40,968 nt of DNA from Acidobacteriota bacterium (GTDB taxonomy: Bacteria > Acidobacteriota > Terriglobia > Terriglobales > Acidobacteriaceae), in NCBI GenBank assembly GCA_028876335.1, contig JAGWSG010000129.1, positions 1 through 40,968 of the forward strand, written 5' to 3'. The notes under the pieces were generated by a model. The model was given only the letters and a program-made list of their open reading frames with translations. It did not search any database and was not told the origin of the DNA. This document shows positions 30,451-39,879 of the stretch, in pieces. Each line of letters opens with the position of its first letter. Position 1 is the first letter of the stretch. The position numbers and the translations under genes are program-made.

Positions 30451-31887
30451 ATGCCCGAAGCAGCCGCACAGCCCATCTACGACGTCGCCATCATCGGAAG
30501 CGGTCCCGCCGGATACACCGCGGCCATTCGCGCCGGCCAGCTCGGCCTGAAAACCGCGCTCATTGAATCGGTCGACGTCCTAGGCGGAACCTGCCTCCAC
30601 GTCGGTTGCATTCCCACCAAAGCCCTGCTCTTCAACGCAGAGCTCTGGGACCACCTGAAGCACGCCGCCGACTACGGCATCGACAACGTCGACGGCCGCA
30701 CCCTGAACTGGGAGAGCGTGCAAAAGCGCAAAACCACAATCGTCAACAAGCACACCAAGGGCCTTGAGTTCCTGATGAAGAAGAACAAAGTCACGGTTGT
30801 GCGCGGGTACGGCCGCCTTACCGGCCCAGCAAAAGACGGCATTCACACTGTCGCTCTCAGCAATACACCAGATGGCGCAGCTGCCAGCGTGCAGGCGAAG
30901 AACGTCATCGTCGCCACCGGTTCTGAAGCCAAGATGATATTTGGCCTGAAGCCCGACGACCGCATCCTCACCAACATTGAGATGCTGTCCGTTCCCGAAG
31001 TCCCCAAATCCCTCATTGTCATCGGCGCCGGCGCCGTCGGCCTCGAGTTCGGTTCCATCTTCAAGAGCTTCGGCTCGGACGTCACCATCGTTGAATTCCT
31101 GCCGCGCATTGCACCCGTTGAAGACGAAGACATCTCCAAGGAACTCATGCGCCTCTTCAAGAAACGCGGTATAGACGTAAACACAAGTTGCAAGGTCGAA
31201 AAGATTGAGAAGACCGAAACCGGTGTGAAAGTCACGTGGACCACCGCCAACGGCAAGACAGTCGAGAAGGAAGCCGACAAGGTTCTGGTCGCGGTGGGAC
31301 GCGCGCCACGCACCGGAGACGTGGGCCTCGACAAGACCCGCGTCGAGCTCGACCGTGGCTTCATCAAAGTCAATGAAGCGCATGAAACCGCTGAGCCCGG
31401 CGTCTACGCCGTTGGTGACATCGTCGCCGGCCTTCCGCAACTCGCGCACGTCGGCGGCATGAGCGGCATTGTTGCTGTCACCAAAATTGCTGGCCGCACT
31501 TTCCGCCCCGTTCGCCGCGACCGCATCCCCGGCTGCACGTATTCTGAACCGCAAATCGGTTCTGCAGGACTCACCGAAGCCCAGGCCAAAGAAAAAGGCT
31601 ACGAAGTCAAAGTCGGCAAGTTTCCTTTCGCGGGCAACTCAAAGGCAACCATCGTCGGCAATCACGATGGCTTCGTGAAAATCGTCGCCGACGCCAAGTA
31701 TGGTGAGATTCTCGGCGTGCATATCATCGGCCCCTCAGCTACGGAACTCATTGCCGAGGCCATCGCCGTCATGGAACTCGAAGGCACCGTGGACGAACTC
31801 ATGTTCACCATCCACGCGCACCCCACACTCAGTGAATCCATGCTGGACGCCTACGCCGCGGTCGAAGGAATGGCCATCAACGCATAG
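30451..31887 (+). CDS. lpdA: Dihydrolipoyl dehydrogenase
   Basis: The 478-residue flavoprotein is the E3 component of 2-oxoacid dehydrogenase complexes or the glycine cleavage system; it reoxidises lipoamide and reduces NAD. FAD binding is by IIGSGPAGYTAA, the redox disulfide is C48/C53 (GGTCLHVGCIPTK), NAD binding is VIGAGAVGLEFG, and the active-site His-Glu pair is H457/E462 (HPTLSE). GGAG precedes the ATG. No E1/E2 gene is in the window, so it may serve several complexes. A hairpin between this gene and convergent thrS lies downstream. Confidence 0.95.
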   Translation: MPEAAAQPIYDVAIIGSGPAGYTAAIRAGQLGLKTALIESVDVLGGTCLHVGCIPTKALLFNAELWDHLKHAADYGIDNVDGRTLNWESVQKRKTTIVNKHTKGLEFLMKKNKVTVVRGYGRLTGPAKDGIHTVALSNTPDGAAASVQAKNVIVATGSEAKMIFGLKPDDRILTNIEMLSVPEVPKSLIVIGAGAVGLEFGSIFKSFGSDVTIVEFLPRIAPVEDEDISKELMRLFKKRGIDVNTSCKVEKIEKTETGVKVTWTTANGKTVEKEADKVLVAVGRAPRTGDVGLDKTRVELDRGFIKVNEAHETAEPGVYAVGDIVAGLPQLAHVGGMSGIVAVTKIAGRTFRPVRRDRIPGCTYSEPQIGSAGLTEAQAKEKGYEVKVGKFPFAGNSKATIVGNHDGFVKIVADAKYGEILGVHIIGPSATELIAEAIAVMELEGTVDELMFTIHAHPTLSESMLDAYAAVEGMAINA

Positions 31888-31907
31888 ACCTGATGAAGTC
31901 GATTGAA

Positions 31908-31940
31908 GAAAAATGGCCCGCTCAATCGTGAGAGGGCCAT
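31908..31940 (-). terminator. Terminator at the convergent lpdA/thrS junction
   Basis: ATGGCCC (31913-31919) pairs with GGGCCAT (31934-31940), extended inside by CTC/GAG. On the minus strand the stem is followed by TTTTTC, a good tail for thrS. On the plus strand the downstream tail is weaker (CATATTT). Confidence 0.75.
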
Positions 31941-31957
31941 CATATTTGAAGAAAGGG

Positions 31958-33997
31958 CTAAAGGTCCGTCGACTGGCTCTCCACCAACCCCTTTGCCTTG
32001 GCGATGAACTCCGCCAGTGGCACACTGCCCTGATCGCCCTTGCCACGCGTACGCACGCTCACCGCTCCTGCCTGCTCTTCCTTGTCGCCGAAGACAAGAA
32101 TATACGGAGTCTTCTGGTTGGCAAAGTCGCGGATCTTCGCGTTCATTTTCTCGTTGCGCACATCGGTCTCCACACGGAAACCTGCTGTCTTCAGTTCTTC
32201 GGCCACCTTCTCTGCGTAGGCCGCATGCCGCTCGCTGATAGGCACAAGGCCCACCTGCACCGGCGCAAGCCACAGTGGAAACGCACCTGCGTAGTGCTCA
32301 ATCAGCACGCCGAAGAATCGCTCGACCGAGCCGAACAGCGCGCGATGCACCATAACCGGCTGATGCCGCTCTCCATCTTCGCCCACGTACTCCAGCTCAA
32401 ACCGCGCCGGCAGGTTGAAGTCGAACTGCACCGTCGAGAGCTGCCACAGACGGCCCAGCACGTCGACAAGCTTCACATCGATCTTGGGCCCGTAGAACGC
32501 CGCCTCGCCGGGAATCGTCTTGTACGGAATGCCCTTCCGCGTGAGCACATTGTCGAGCGAGCGAATGGCAAGTTCCCAATTCTCATCGGAACCCGCGTAA
32601 TGCTCGCGATCTTTCGGATCCCAGGTCGACAATTCAACCTTGTATTCCGAGAAGCCAAACGTCTTCAGCACAGCCTCGGCAAAGTCGATGCACGCCGCCA
32701 CTTCGCCTTCAATCTGCGAAGGCATACAGAAGATGTGCGCATCGTCCTGCGTAAAGCCGCGCACTCGCAGCAGCCCATGCATGGTGCCTGAGCGCTCATA
32801 GCGATACACATTGCCCAGCTCCGCATAACGCGCCGGCAGGTCGCGATAGCTCTTCGGCGAATTACGGTAGATGAGAATATGGCCGGGGCAGTTCATCGGC
32901 TTCAGCCGGTATTCGGCATCGTCCAGCTCCATCGGTGCATACATATTGCCGGCATAAAAGCCCTCGTGGCCGCTGATCTTCCACAGCTCGCGGCGCATTA
33001 CGTGCGGTGTAAACACAAGTTGATAGCCGCGGCGCAGGCACTCGTCGCGCATCCAGTCTTCCATCACCTTGCGAATGATGGAACCCTTCGGATGCCAGAA
33101 GATCAGGCCCGCTCCGGCAATCTCCTGAATGCTGAACAGGTCCAACTGCTTGCCCAGTACGCGATGGTCGCGCTTCGCTGCTTCTTCAAGCTGCGTAAAG
33201 TAGGCATCCATGTCCTTCTTGGAGAAGAACGCCGTACCGTAAATGCGCTGCAGTTGTGGATTCTTTTCGTCGCCCAGCCAGTACGCACCGGCAACCTTGG
33301 TCACCTTCACGGCCTTCACACGGCCTGTTGAGGGCACATGCGGCCCGCGGCAAAAGTCTACGAACTTGCCATTGCGATAAAAGCTCACCTCTGCGCCCGG
33401 CTTGGTAAAGCGCGTCACAAAGTGTGACTTCATGAAGTCGCCGTCCTTCTCGAATTCGGCTAATGCCTGCTCGCGCGGCTCATAGATGCGCTCGAACTTC
33501 TCGTCGCGCGCGACTACTTCAGCCATACGCTTCTCAATGGCTTCCAGGTCTTCCGGCGTAAATGGCTTTTCGCGATAGAAGTCGTAGAAGAACCCCGAAT
33601 CCGTCGCAGGACCGTGTCCCAGCTTCGTTTCTGGGAACAGCTCCAGTACCGCCGTAGCCATGACGTGCGCGGCCGAGTGGCGCACCACTTTCAGCGCGTC
33701 CGTGTCGCCTTCCTTCAGCAGCTCAAGCTTCGCGTCGGCTTTCAACGGCGTCGCCAGATCCACAAGACGCGGCGCGGTTGCATCTTCAGCGGCATACATG
33801 GCCGCTTCGGTTGAATCCGCGTCTTTCGTCTCGCTCTTGGCAGTGGTTTCGGCAGCCAAAGGGGTTACGCGCGCCACAACCGCCGCAGCTGCCAAACGCG
33901 GTGAAATGGAATTGGCAATGTCCAGTGGGGTCGTGCCCTGCGGCACTTCACGAATAGAGCCGTCAGGCAGATGAATGGCAATCATGTTCGAACTCAT
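31958..33997 (-). CDS. thrS: Threonyl-tRNA synthetase
   Basis: The 679-residue class II enzyme charges tRNA-Thr. It has an N-terminal TGS domain (about 1-100), the editing/SAD domain with HSAAHVMA and the zinc-type motif residues, a catalytic core with MNCPGH (zinc Cys) and MVHRALFGSVERF (zinc His), and an anticodon-binding domain (WLAPVQVGLVPIS, then DVRNEKMNAKIRDF). An Ala/Thr/Glu-rich insert of about 35 residues (about 46-80) interrupts the TGS domain before LVDLATPL. ATG at 33997 or 33985 could be the start, neither with a clear ribosome site. It is divergent from the CRTAC1 gene. Confidence 0.95.
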   Translation of the reverse strand: MSSNMIAIHLPDGSIREVPQGTTPLDIANSISPRLAAAAVVARVTPLAAETTAKSETKDADSTEAAMYAAEDATAPRLVDLATPLKADAKLELLKEGDTDALKVVRHSAAHVMATAVLELFPETKLGHGPATDSGFFYDFYREKPFTPEDLEAIEKRMAEVVARDEKFERIYEPREQALAEFEKDGDFMKSHFVTRFTKPGAEVSFYRNGKFVDFCRGPHVPSTGRVKAVKVTKVAGAYWLGDEKNPQLQRIYGTAFFSKKDMDAYFTQLEEAAKRDHRVLGKQLDLFSIQEIAGAGLIFWHPKGSIIRKVMEDWMRDECLRRGYQLVFTPHVMRRELWKISGHEGFYAGNMYAPMELDDAEYRLKPMNCPGHILIYRNSPKSYRDLPARYAELGNVYRYERSGTMHGLLRVRGFTQDDAHIFCMPSQIEGEVAACIDFAEAVLKTFGFSEYKVELSTWDPKDREHYAGSDENWELAIRSLDNVLTRKGIPYKTIPGEAAFYGPKIDVKLVDVLGRLWQLSTVQFDFNLPARFELEYVGEDGERHQPVMVHRALFGSVERFFGVLIEHYAGAFPLWLAPVQVGLVPISERHAAYAEKVAEELKTAGFRVETDVRNEKMNAKIRDFANQKTPYILVFGDKEEQAGAVSVRTRGKGDQGSVPLAEFIAKAKGLVESQSTDL

Positions 33998-34149
33998 AGC
34001 TTTTTACGCCACGGGGCGCGAGGCCGGAACAAAGAGCCGCGCACAACCGGGGCAACATTTCAGGATATAACGTGCTGGCGTTCCAAACTGTGCCGTGATG
34101 CCTTTTCTGCGATACCATTGCGAACGAAACGTTCTTCGGAGGGCAATTC

Positions 34150-36024
34150 GTGCGGTTTAAACGCGTTCGCAGGCTTGCGGCAGTTGCAGTAAGCGCCTGC
34201 ACGTTCTTCGGTGCAATTGCCCTTGCCCAGAACACAATGTCCACAGGTGCGGCTCACCCAGCCGAAAAAGACGCCGAAGGGCGCCCCATCACTGCCGGTG
34301 GATTTGTCGATAAGGGCCCTATCGTCTTTCAGGACATCACAAAGCAAGCTGGCCTCGCCGGCTGGCGCCACGTGATGGGCGGCCCCGAAAAAACCTTCAT
34401 CCTCGAGTCCAACGGTTCCGGTGTCGCGCTGCTCGATTACGACAACGACGGCTGGCTCGACATTTACCTGGTCAATGGCTCAACTTTCGACGCGCTCAGC
34501 GGTAAGGCCACACCGCCTCACGCGGCACTCTTTCATAACAATCACGATGGAACGTTCACTGATGTGACACAGAAAGCTGGAGTGGCCAATGATCGCTGGG
34601 GCTTCGGCGTCACTGTCGGCGATTTTGACAACGACGGCTGGCCCGACATCTTTGTCGCCAATTACGGTAAGAACCGCCTCTACCACAACAATCACGACGG
34701 AACATTTACCGATGTGGCGGAGAAGGCAGGTGTCACGCTGGGCAACTGGTCAGCAGGAGCCAGCTTCGGTGATTATGACGGGGATGGCCGCCTCGATCTT
34801 TTTGTCTCCGGCTACGTTCACTTCGATTTGAATCGCCTGCCCTATCCGCGCAGCGCGGTTGTGGGCTACGCAGATTGCGCTTATCGTGGCATCGGAAACC
34901 TCACCTGCGGTCCGCGAGGCCTTGAGGGCGAACCCGATCATCTCTTTCATAACAATGGAGATGGAACATTTACCGACGTAAGCGAAAAGGCCGAAGTGGC
35001 CGACAAAAATAAGTACTTCGGACTCACAGCTATCTTTGCCGATGTGGACGATGACGGAAAAATTGATCTCATCGTTGCCGATGACTCCACTCCGAACTAT
35101 TTCTATCGCAACAAAGGCAACGGCACTTTTGCGGATGAAAGCTATATGTCCGGCATTGCCCTGAATAAGGACGGCCGCGAAGTGGCCGGAATGGGCATCG
35201 CGACGGGAGATTACCTCAACAACGGTCGTCTTGATCTGCTGATTACTGATTTTGCCGATGACAGCAAGGTTCTCTTTCGCAATGATGGCGACGCTGCATT
35301 TACTGACGTCAGCTATCGCTCCGGCATTGGCGAAACTTCCATTCCATTTCTCAGCTGGGGAACGGCGTTCCTCGACTTTGACAATGATGGCTGGAATGAC
35401 CTTTTCATCGCCAATGGGCACGTCTTTCCGGTTGCCGACAAGTCTGATTGGGGATCTACCTATGCTCAGCGCCCATTGCTCTACCGCAACCTCAAGGATG
35501 GCCGCTTTGCTCCTGTTCCTTCCGTCAAAGGAACCGGGCTGGCGGATGTGCTTTCAGCGCGTGGCGCAGCATTCGGCGATCTTTTCAATGACGGCAAGAT
35601 TGATGTTGTCCTCAGTCCCATTGACGGCCCGCCCGTACTGCTGAGAAATGTCGATAACGACCACAACCACTGGGTCGAATTGAAACTCGTAGGCGGGCCA
35701 AAGAGCCCGAGAGATGCCGTCGGTGCAGTCGTTTTCCTTTCCGCCCATGGTATTCATCAGCGGGGCGACGTACTGAGCAGCGGCAGCTATATTTCTTCGA
35801 ATGACCCGCGCGTTCACTTTGGCCTCGGAGCATCAACCGATGCCGGCTTTGTTGAGATTCATTGGCCCTCAGGTTTTCACGAGAAGGAACGACTGCCTCA
35901 CGCCGACCGCATTTACACCATCACGGAGGGCAAGGGAATTACAGGTGCACTGTGTAATGGGCGTCCTTGCCCGGCGGAAACTCCGCAACAAACTCGACCG
36001 CGCCCCACAACAAAGAAACGCTGA
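34150..36024 (+). CDS. CRTAC1-type secreted protein: FG-GAP repeats with ASPIC/UnbV domain
   Basis: The 624-residue protein has a signal peptide (about 1-26, ALA-Q). Several repeats follow, each with a Ca-binding DxDxDGxxD motif, for example DYDNDGWLD from D96 and DFDNDGWPD, which build a beta-propeller of the FG-GAP/VCBS type. From about residue 502 (HNHWVELKLVGG) the C-terminal part is an ASPIC/UnbV domain. These proteins are common in Acidobacteriota and are thought to bind ligands or surfaces outside the cell. The GTG start has CGGAGG 7 bases upstream. The tspO gene begins 26 bases after the stop. Confidence 0.9.
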   Translation: MRFKRVRRLAAVAVSACTFFGAIALAQNTMSTGAAHPAEKDAEGRPITAGGFVDKGPIVFQDITKQAGLAGWRHVMGGPEKTFILESNGSGVALLDYDNDGWLDIYLVNGSTFDALSGKATPPHAALFHNNHDGTFTDVTQKAGVANDRWGFGVTVGDFDNDGWPDIFVANYGKNRLYHNNHDGTFTDVAEKAGVTLGNWSAGASFGDYDGDGRLDLFVSGYVHFDLNRLPYPRSAVVGYADCAYRGIGNLTCGPRGLEGEPDHLFHNNGDGTFTDVSEKAEVADKNKYFGLTAIFADVDDDGKIDLIVADDSTPNYFYRNKGNGTFADESYMSGIALNKDGREVAGMGIATGDYLNNGRLDLLITDFADDSKVLFRNDGDAAFTDVSYRSGIGETSIPFLSWGTAFLDFDNDGWNDLFIANGHVFPVADKSDWGSTYAQRPLLYRNLKDGRFAPVPSVKGTGLADVLSARGAAFGDLFNDGKIDVVLSPIDGPPVLLRNVDNDHNHWVELKLVGGPKSPRDAVGAVVFLSAHGIHQRGDVLSSGSYISSNDPRVHFGLGASTDAGFVEIHWPSGFHEKERLPHADRIYTITEGKGITGALCNGRPCPAETPQQTRPRPTTKKR

Positions 36025-36050
36025 GCGGCTCTACGCTGGAGACTGACTTT

Positions 36051-36533
36051 ATGAATTGGATCAACCTCGCAGCCTGGATTTTCCTTTGCCTCGGCGTAGG
36101 TGCCATTGGCGCGCGCTGGACCGCACCGGAGATCCACACCTGGTATCGCGGTCTGCGTAAACCCGCCTTCAACCCGCCGGACAAAGTCTTCGGTCCCGTA
36201 TGGACACTGCTCTACATCCTGATGGCCGTGGCTGTCTGGCGAATTGATTCCGCGCCACCTTCAGAGCTCAAAGCTGTCTGCCACGCGCTCTTTGTGGTGC
36301 AATTGGCTCTGAACCTCGCCTGGAGCTGGATCTTCTTTCGCCGCCATGCATTAGGCATCGCCGTGATTGAGATGTTTTTCCTGTGGCTGGCCATTGCGGC
36401 CACCATGGGCTTCTTCGCCCTCGTTGACCCTTTTGCCGCTGGCCTGCTCATCCCCTACCTTGCCTGGGTCAGCTTCGCCTTTAGCCTGAATGCCATGATC
36501 TGGCGCCTCAACCGGGCTCCAAAGCCGGCCTGA
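36051..36533 (+). CDS. tspO: TspO/MBR-family membrane protein
   Basis: The 160-residue protein has five hydrophobic helices and the family motif FNPPDKVFGPVWTLLYI, followed by ALNLAWSWIFF. Bacterial TspO binds tetrapyrroles and affects oxidative-stress responses; the physiological ligand here is unknown. I use the ATG at 36051, with GGAG about 10 bases upstream, rather than the open frame from 35967 that overlaps the previous gene. It probably shares a transcript with the FG-GAP protein. Confidence 0.92.
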   Translation: MNWINLAAWIFLCLGVGAIGARWTAPEIHTWYRGLRKPAFNPPDKVFGPVWTLLYILMAVAVWRIDSAPPSELKAVCHALFVVQLALNLAWSWIFFRRHALGIAVIEMFFLWLAIAATMGFFALVDPFAAGLLIPYLAWVSFAFSLNAMIWRLNRAPKPA

Positions 36534-36547
36534 CCAGCTTTATCCCA

Positions 36548-36571
36548 CACCAAAGTCTGCACCAAAGTCAG
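36548..36571. repeat. Short tandem repeat, two 12-bp units
   Basis: CACCAAAGTC followed by TG occurs at 36548-36559 and again with AG at 36560-36571. It lies just downstream of tspO in a non-coding gap. No function is apparent. Confidence 0.4.
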
Positions 36572-36683
36572 CTCCATTCGGGCATTGCGGTTGCCAAATC
36601 CAGCCGGAGGCGTCTACGCTGTTGGCATGCGTCGATGTCGCTAGCGCCGCCCTGGTGTATGCCGCGATGCACTTCTGCGCCAT

Positions 36684-36723
36684 GTTGCGGCGCAACGCAT
36701 CTCTTCCCGGCGGTTGAACCGCC
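36684..36723. promoter_or_regulatory. Two GC-rich palindromes upstream of cysK
   Basis: GTTGCGGCGCAAC (36684-36696) and GGCGGTTGAACCGCC (36709-36723) are perfect odd-length palindromes about 75-115 bases before the cysK start. They could be binding sites for a sulfur-status regulator or a weak terminator for tspO, but there is no T-tail. No regulator for cys genes is in the window. Confidence 0.35.
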
Positions 36724-36784
36724 AATCCACCCTAGACAGTGTTAATTGACCGCAATGGCCCGCGTCCTTTCGCGGACCCCTAAC

Positions 36785-36790
36785 AAGGAG
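36785..36790 (+). promoter_or_regulatory. cysK: Ribosome binding site that fixes the cysK start
   Basis: AAGGAG lies 6 bases before the ATG at 36797, so that ATG is preferred over the earlier frame start at 36746. Confidence 0.75.
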
Positions 36791-36796
36791 ACAACG

Positions 36797-37771
36797 ATGG
36801 CGCGTATTGCCGCGAATGTGACTGAATTGATTGGGCACACACCTCTGGTGAAGCTCAACCGTGTGTCGGCTGGTTTGCCGGCGACCGTAGTAGTCAAGCT
36901 GGAAAGCCAGAATCCCATGGCCAGCGTGAAAGACCGCATTGGTTTTGCCATGATTGAAGACGCGGAACGGCGCGGCAAAATCAAGCCCGGTGAAACGGTC
37001 CTCATTGAACCCACCAGCGGCAACACCGGCATCGCGCTCGCGTTCGTCGCGGCCGTCAAGGGATACAAGATCATCCTCACCATGCCGGACACGATGAGCG
37101 TGGAGCGCCGCGTCCTTCTTCGCGCACTCGGAGCCGAATTGGTTCTCACGCCGGGCCCGAATGGCATGAAGGGCGCCATCAATAAGGCCAATGAAATTCT
37201 TGCGTCCACCCCCAACGGCTACGTGTTGCAGCAGTTTGACAACCCTGCCAACCCGGCCATTCACGAGCACACCACCGGCCCTGAAATCTGGGAAGACACC
37301 GACGGTAAGGCCGATATCCTTGTTAGCGGCGTTGGCACAGGCGGAACACTGACCGGCATTTCAAAATTCATTAAGGCAAAGAAGCCCGAGTTCAAGACCA
37401 TTGCGGTTGAACCAACTGACAGCCCCGTGCTTAGCGGGGGAAAGCCCGGCCCGCACAAGATTCAAGGCATCGGCGCGGGCTTTGTTCCCAGCATTCTCGA
37501 TACCAAGCTCATTGACGAAGTTATTCAGGTCACCAACGACGAGTCCGTCGAAATGGCGCGTCGTCTTCCCAAGGAAGAGGGCCTTTTTGTCGGCATCAGC
37601 TCCGGTGCGGCCGTTGCCGCGGCGCTCAAGGTAGCCGCACGGCCTGAGAATGCCGGCAAACTGATCGTAGTTATCCTGCCCAGCTTCGGCGAGCGCTATC
37701 TGTCTTCCGTGCTCTTCGATTCACTGCGTCAGGAAGCTCTGGCAATTCCCACGCAACCTGTCACAATGTAA
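36797..37771 (+). CDS. cysK: Cysteine synthase A (O-acetylserine sulfhydrylase)
   Basis: The 324-residue PLP enzyme makes cysteine from O-acetylserine and sulfide. The Schiff-base lysine is K45 (ASVKDRI), the substrate loop TSGNTG (73-78) and the phosphate-binding GTGGT are intact, and [12 protein letters not shown] follows. The start is set by AAGGAG 6 bases upstream. cysE follows in the same direction about 60 bases later, so the gene pair supplies substrate and enzyme together. The family's usual length is kept. Confidence 0.95.
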   Translation: MARIAANVTELIGHTPLVKLNRVSAGLPATVVVKLESQNPMASVKDRIGFAMIEDAERRGKIKPGETVLIEPTSGNTGIALAFVAAVKGYKIILTMPDTMSVERRVLLRALGAELVLTPGPNGMKGAINKANEILASTPNGYVLQQFDNPANPAIHEHTTGPEIWEDTDGKADILVSGVGTGGTLTGISKFIKAKKPEFKTIAVEPTDSPVLSGGKPGPHKIQGIGAGFVPSILDTKLIDEVIQVTNDESVEMARRLPKEEGLFVGISSGAAVAAALKVAARPENAGKLIVVILPSFGERYLSSVLFDSLRQEALAIPTQPVTM

Positions 37772-37832
37772 TTCCACACGGTGGCCGGTTGTGCCAACAA
37801 GCGCTGCCGGCCCGTTTGAAAGATGGCAACCC

Positions 37833-38561
37833 ATGTTTGATCGCATTCGTGAAGATGTTAGATCCGTAATGGAGCGCGACCCCGCTGCGCGCTCATGGAT
37901 TGAAATCTTGCTTTGCTATCCGGGCTTGTGGGCTGTCTGGTTTCATCGCGTCAGCCATCGCCTTTGGAGGATGCATCTGCGCCTGCCCGCACGCATTCTT
38001 TCCCAGGTCGCCCGGTTCTTCACCGGTGTGGACATTCATCCCGGCGCATTGCTCGGTCGTCGTCTCTTTATCGATCACGCCACAGGCGTCGTGATCGGTG
38101 AAACGGCAATCGTCGGCAGTGGCGTCACCATCTATCAGGGCGTGACTCTCGGCGGCACAGGCAAGCAACACGGCAAGCGCCACCCCACCATCTGCGATAA
38201 CGTCTTCATCGGCAACAACGCTAACGTTCTGGGCAATATTACAGTTGGCGAAAACTCACGCGTCGGCGCGGGTTCCGTTGTGCTCACAGACGTGCCACCC
38301 AATTCGACCGTCGTCGGCGTACCTGCACACATCGTCTATCGAAATGGCGAGCGCATCCTCATCACCGATCCGCACGATATCAAGGACCCGCTCTCAGACG
38401 CGCTCATCGCACTCTCCGCGCGCGTCGAAGAACTCGAGAGCCGCCTCGGCACACATGCGAGTGAAAAAGTAAATTTCGCGATGGAGGAAGCCGAGCGCAG
38501 CGCATATCGCATGGAACTCAGCCAGGTGAATGAATACGTCTCGATGGGCGAGGGAATCTGA
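37833..38561 (+). CDS. cysE: Serine O-acetyltransferase
   Basis: The 242-residue protein acetylates serine to give the substrate of CysK. An N-terminal helical part (about 1-60) precedes the left-handed beta-helix of hexapeptide repeats (about 60-185: [30 protein letters not shown]). A coiled C-terminal tail ends in GEGI-COOH. The last residue, Ile, is the one that inserts into CysK when the cysteine synthase complex forms. I choose ATG at 37833, where the typical start MFDRIREDV lies; a GTG at 37791 is in frame. It converges with a membrane-protein gene only 9 bases away. Confidence 0.92.
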   Translation: MFDRIREDVRSVMERDPAARSWIEILLCYPGLWAVWFHRVSHRLWRMHLRLPARILSQVARFFTGVDIHPGALLGRRLFIDHATGVVIGETAIVGSGVTIYQGVTLGGTGKQHGKRHPTICDNVFIGNNANVLGNITVGENSRVGAGSVVLTDVPPNSTVVGVPAHIVYRNGERILITDPHDIKDPLSDALIALSARVEELESRLGTHASEKVNFAMEEAERSAYRMELSQVNEYVSMGEGI

Positions 38562-38570
38562 ATTTCGCAA

Positions 38571-39719
38571 TCAGGCTTTGAGTTGCGTTGGAGCACTAAA
38601 TTCCGCAACTTGCTGAGTTTTCAAAGTTCTCTCGGGCAATCCAATTAAAACCATAGCCAGGCATACCCAGCATTCCAATTGCAGTCCAAGCAAGAACACC
38701 GCAAGTCCGGGAAGATCAAGCGTGTCACGGATAAATAGACCATAGGCTGGGAATAAGAAGACATTGAAGATCGCAAACGGCAGCATCAGAAGAAGTAACG
38801 TTTGCATGCGGACATCATGAATTCCTCTGGCAATTGGTATGAGCAATACGAATGCAATTATTTGCGAGCAAGCCCAGAGCGCAGTTCCCAGCGCAGCCAT
38901 CCACTTGATCGGACCTAATTCGAAATGCCAGCCCCAGAAAATATCCGTGTAGCTCCAAAACATGCTGAAGCACAACACAACAGCAAGAATCGGAAAATGC
39001 TTGAGGCTGGCAATCGACCTGATAGAACCCCTATATACAACAAGCAACACCAGCAAAGCCAACGACGATATTAGGGCCAGAAGATAGTTGAGGTAACTCC
39101 AGGGCGTATAGAGTGCATGAAACCAAGGGAAGTTAAGGCCATCTTCCGTGACCGCTACATTGTAGATACCAGTAACCCACGGAGATTTTCCGGTAAGGAT
39201 ATGCCAGCCCGGCACACTCGTATTCATATCTTCTATCGAAGAGAACGTGGCATGCGCCACGCAACTCGCCAACACCATCACTCCACCAATCGCGCTAACC
39301 GCAATCAGCACTCCACGAGAAGTAGTGGAACGCAGTACACGCAGCTGCCTCTCAGCAGGAATGAAAAAGAAGGCGGTGACAACGAGCTGAAGCAAAACCA
39401 GGAACAATACTTCCACGTATTGGACCCACTCCGTCGAGCTGGAATATTCTCGGAGGTCAAACAACTGCGTGGCGCTGACTCCGATGATGATGACCGGCCA
39501 GGGCCAACTCAGTCCGGATTCACCATTTCTACCGAGCACTAAACCAAACGCCAGAATGAGCAGTGAGACCGAGACGCCCACGCCCCAAAACCACGCATCT
39601 TTAAGATTGCTTGGGTTAAAAGAGAACCAGCCGTGAGGGGCTACATAGATCGATACGACGATTAGAGATGCAAGAGCCGATGCAAAAATACCAAGGCACA
39701 CCGCGAAGGGACGAATCAT
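38571..39719 (-). CDS. Polytopic membrane protein of unknown function
   Basis: The 382-residue product has about ten hydrophobic helices, including an N-terminal one (VCLGIFASALASLIVVSIYV) and later WACSQIIAFVLLIPI and NVFLFPAYGLFI. The loops are short. There is no transporter or enzyme motif that I can name. A longer frame opens at 39794, but GGAGG lies 5 bases before the ATG at 39719, so that start is used. Codon use is milder and less GC-biased than in neighbouring genes. It lies 160 bases downstream of the RND outer-membrane gene's stop and may be transcribed separately. Confidence 0.7.
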   Translation of the reverse strand: MIRPFAVCLGIFASALASLIVVSIYVAPHGWFSFNPSNLKDAWFWGVGVSVSLLILAFGLVLGRNGESGLSWPWPVIIIGVSATQLFDLREYSSSTEWVQYVEVLFLVLLQLVVTAFFFIPAERQLRVLRSTTSRGVLIAVSAIGGVMVLASCVAHATFSSIEDMNTSVPGWHILTGKSPWVTGIYNVAVTEDGLNFPWFHALYTPWSYLNYLLALISSLALLVLLVVYRGSIRSIASLKHFPILAVVLCFSMFWSYTDIFWGWHFELGPIKWMAALGTALWACSQIIAFVLLIPIARGIHDVRMQTLLLLMLPFAIFNVFLFPAYGLFIRDTLDLPGLAVFLLGLQLECWVCLAMVLIGLPERTLKTQQVAEFSAPTQLKA

Positions 39720-39724
39720 CGAAA

Positions 39725-39729
39725 CCTCC
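39725..39729 (-). promoter_or_regulatory. Ribosome binding site that fixes the membrane-protein start
   Basis: GGAGG on the minus strand lies 5 bases before the ATG at 39719. It excludes the longer upstream start at 39794. Confidence 0.7.
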
Positions 39730-39879
39730 CCGTCTGCCGCACTGGAATGCAGGAGCCAAGGAATCCGGCAGCGCCGATACATATTGGTCTGCACTCTGAT
39801 GAGTTTCAGTATTTAGGATCACATCAAAGAGTGACGAATGGATTGGGCCGGATACTCAGCAAAATCTGGCGAACTTGCC

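Noticed and set aside
30580-31554. 324-aa open frame antisense to lpdA
   Set aside because: The plus-strand frame has the full dihydrolipoyl dehydrogenase motif set; the antisense translation has no recognisable motif.
35967-36050. Longer N-terminus for tspO
   Set aside because: It overlaps the end of the FG-GAP gene and lacks hydrophobic or conserved residues; the ATG at 36051 has a ribosome site.
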